DNA from: Pigmentiphaga humi
Lineage (GTDB): Bacteria; Pseudomonadota; Gammaproteobacteria; Burkholderiales; Burkholderiaceae_B
DNA: 64,000 bases
Direction: 5' to 3'
Assembly: GCF_900606115.1 (NCBI RefSeq)
Contig: NZ_UWPJ01000008.1
Coordinates: forward strand, 186,001-250,000
Shown: positions 62,946-64,000 of the stretch, piece after piece
Position numbering within the stretch: position 1 is the first letter of the stretch
Layout: the number at the start of each line of letters is the position of its first letter
The notes under the pieces: model-generated
The model's input: only the letters and a program-made list of their open reading frames with translations
What the model was told of the DNA's origin: nothing
Database searches by the model: none
Program-made: the position numbers and the translations under genes

Positions 62946-63533
62946 TCAATCGTTGGGAACAGAAAAGGCCGGCTCGAAACCCTCGAGAAACGCAGGGGCG
63001 GACGCTTTGGAGACGTTCAGCACCATTCCCAGCGTGGCGTAATACCCGCAGGTGACGATGAGATCGATCGCTTCGGCCTTGCCGAATGCTTCTTCGAATT
63101 GCTTGAAAAGCTCGTCCGAAACTCTGCCTTCGGCATACAAGGCGGTGCAAAACCGATAGACCAACGTTTCCTCGTCATCCATGCCTGCCGGTACGCGACG
63201 TTCAGCCACTGCGTCGATAACCTCTTGCGCAAGCCCGAACTCCCTGGCTTCCATCGCATGCACATGGAACTCGAGCTGCGCCGCCACGTGCCTGGCCGTG
63301 ATGATGATGGCCAGTTCACGCAGCTTTGGCGAGAACGACGTATTGAAACGGCAGTACTCGCCCAGGTACTGGAGACGATCCAGGATCCCCGGCACATAGA
63401 CCAGCGGAACGAACGGCCCGGAAACGCCTCCTTGCGAGGACACGGAGGGCTTGCGGCGCTCCGATACGGCGCGCATGACGCGCCGCTGCTCCCAGGACAT
63501 GTCCTCCGGGGCGATAGGGGGATATCTCTTCAT
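62946..63533 (-). CDS. Carboxymuconolactone decarboxylase-family protein
   Basis: A 195-residue CMD-family protein (MKRYPPIAPEDMSWEQRRVM). The family core is SPKLRELAIIITARHVAAQL followed by EFHVHAMEAREFGLAQEVID, comparable to the 'ARhwgAqyEwyaHa' segment of this family, then MDDEETLVYRFCTALYAEGR. It precedes a second CMD-like gene and a NicD-like hydrolase on the same strand and follows a Bug receptor, suggesting one operon for uptake and breakdown of an acid. Confidence 0.78.
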   Translation of the reverse strand: MKRYPPIAPEDMSWEQRRVMRAVSERRKPSVSSQGGVSGPFVPLVYVPGILDRLQYLGEYCRFNTSFSPKLRELAIIITARHVAAQLEFHVHAMEAREFGLAQEVIDAVAERRVPAGMDDEETLVYRFCTALYAEGRVSDELFKQFEEAFGKAEAIDLIVTCGYYATLGMVLNVSKASAPAFLEGFEPAFSVPND

Positions 63534-63587
63534 GACATTACCTGTTTTTATCTGTCGGCATCGGCACTCGATCGGTTCGCACGAAAC

Positions 63588-64000
63588 CTAGTCGAGCTGG
63601 ATGTTGGCTTCCTGGGCAATCTTCTTGTACACAGGCGCTTCGTTCTCGATGTGCTTGGCCAATTGCTCGGGCGTGCCGCCATAGACCTTGAAACCGGCGC
63701 GCAGCAGCCGTTCCCGGACGGACTGGTCTTCGAGCGCCTGGTTGAAGGCTTCATTGAGCCGCTTGACCGCATACGCAGGAGATCCCGACCTCAGCACGAT
63801 TCCATACCAGGATCCGCCCCAAACCCCTTTGTATCCCTGCTCGATCAAGGTTGGAATGTTAGGTAGCTGCGGAATACGCTCGTCGTCCGTCACGCCCAGG
63901 ATGACCACGCCCTGCTTCTGCCCAATTAGGTGCTCGACCGTCGACAAAGGCGTGAAAACGAAGTCGACTTCGCCCACGAGGATGTCCTTGGTTGCCTGCG
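63588..64000 (-). CDS. Bug-family solute-binding protein, C-terminal part (runs off the window)
   Basis: The C-terminal 137 or so residues of a Bug receptor: EVDFVFTPLSTVEHLIGQKQ, GVTDDERIPQLPNIPTLIEQ, GYKGVWGGSWYGIVLRSGSP and the tail YKKIAQEANIQLD. The N-terminus with the signal peptide lies beyond 64000. It is upstream of the CMD/CMD/NicD-like genes on the same strand with a 54-nt gap, so it is the probable first gene of that operon within view. Confidence 0.87.
   Translation of the reverse strand, partial: QATKDILVGEVDFVFTPLSTVEHLIGQKQGVVILGVTDDERIPQLPNIPTLIEQGYKGVWGGSWYGIVLRSGSPAYAVKRLNEAFNQALEDQSVRERLLRAGFKVYGGTPEQLAKHIENEAPVYKKIAQEANIQLD

Overview
The window comes from a GC-rich betaproteobacterium, almost certainly a classical Bordetella (B. 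bronchiseptica/B. parapertussis type). The reasons are seven Bug-family periplasmic receptor genes in 64 kb, each beside a different catabolic operon; the lolB-ispE-tRNA-Gln-prs-rplY order; an mreB-mreC-mreD-mrdA-rodA cluster divergent from gatCAB; and codon bias. I see no IS481-, IS1001- or IS1002-like element, which makes B. pertussis less likely. Three clearly broken genes within 5 kb show ongoing gene decay. Species assignment is inference.

Layout. 1-401: 5' part of pth. 656-10471: a catabolic block lying between pth and rplY. It holds a GntR regulator, a Bug receptor and a PrpD-like gene; a convergent CoA-transferase/crotonase/oxidoreductase/Bug operon; and a second GntR regulator with a ketoglutarate-semialdehyde-type dehydrogenase. 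10755-16991: core genes rplY, prs, tRNA-Gln(UUG), ispE, lolB, a large TPR protein and mutM. 17097-23526: an aromatic ring-cleavage module of GntR regulator, Bug receptor, Rieske oxygenase and class III extradiol enzyme, facing a LigJ-like hydratase and a CobW GTPase. The same operator motif lies at both promoters. 23657-35742: core genes mutY, a GNAT/DUF1778 toxin-antitoxin pair, the rod-shape cluster, gatCAB and a histidine phosphatase. 36182-39099: a decaying Bug/amidohydrolase operon. 39163-42563: a Fur-box-controlled TonB receptor (amber-mutated) and an HmuY-like lipoprotein. 42795-45802: a polar amino-acid ABC transporter. 45836-46564: pyrE. 46698-52913: a molybdenum hydroxylase operon with a Bug receptor, divergent from a MarR regulator across a perfect 28-bp palindrome. 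53000-54214: a truncated vapC and xthA. 54310-64000: a lower-GC accessory region with a benzoate-dioxygenase-like Rieske pair, BenD-like dehydrogenase, class III extradiol enzyme and meta-cleavage hydrolase, then a NicD-like hydrolase, two CMD-like proteins and another Bug receptor.

How the parts work together. Most accessory operons share one plan: a local GntR or MarR regulator, a Bug solute receptor and two to five catabolic enzymes, with no TctA/TctB permease nearby. An intergenic hairpin-rich repeat occurs in five copies. Each copy starts within 0-4 nt of a gene's stop codon and has the same orientation relative to that gene; in gatA it supplies the last codons. The two class III extradiol enzymes both appear to have Gln where LigB has a metal-ligand His.
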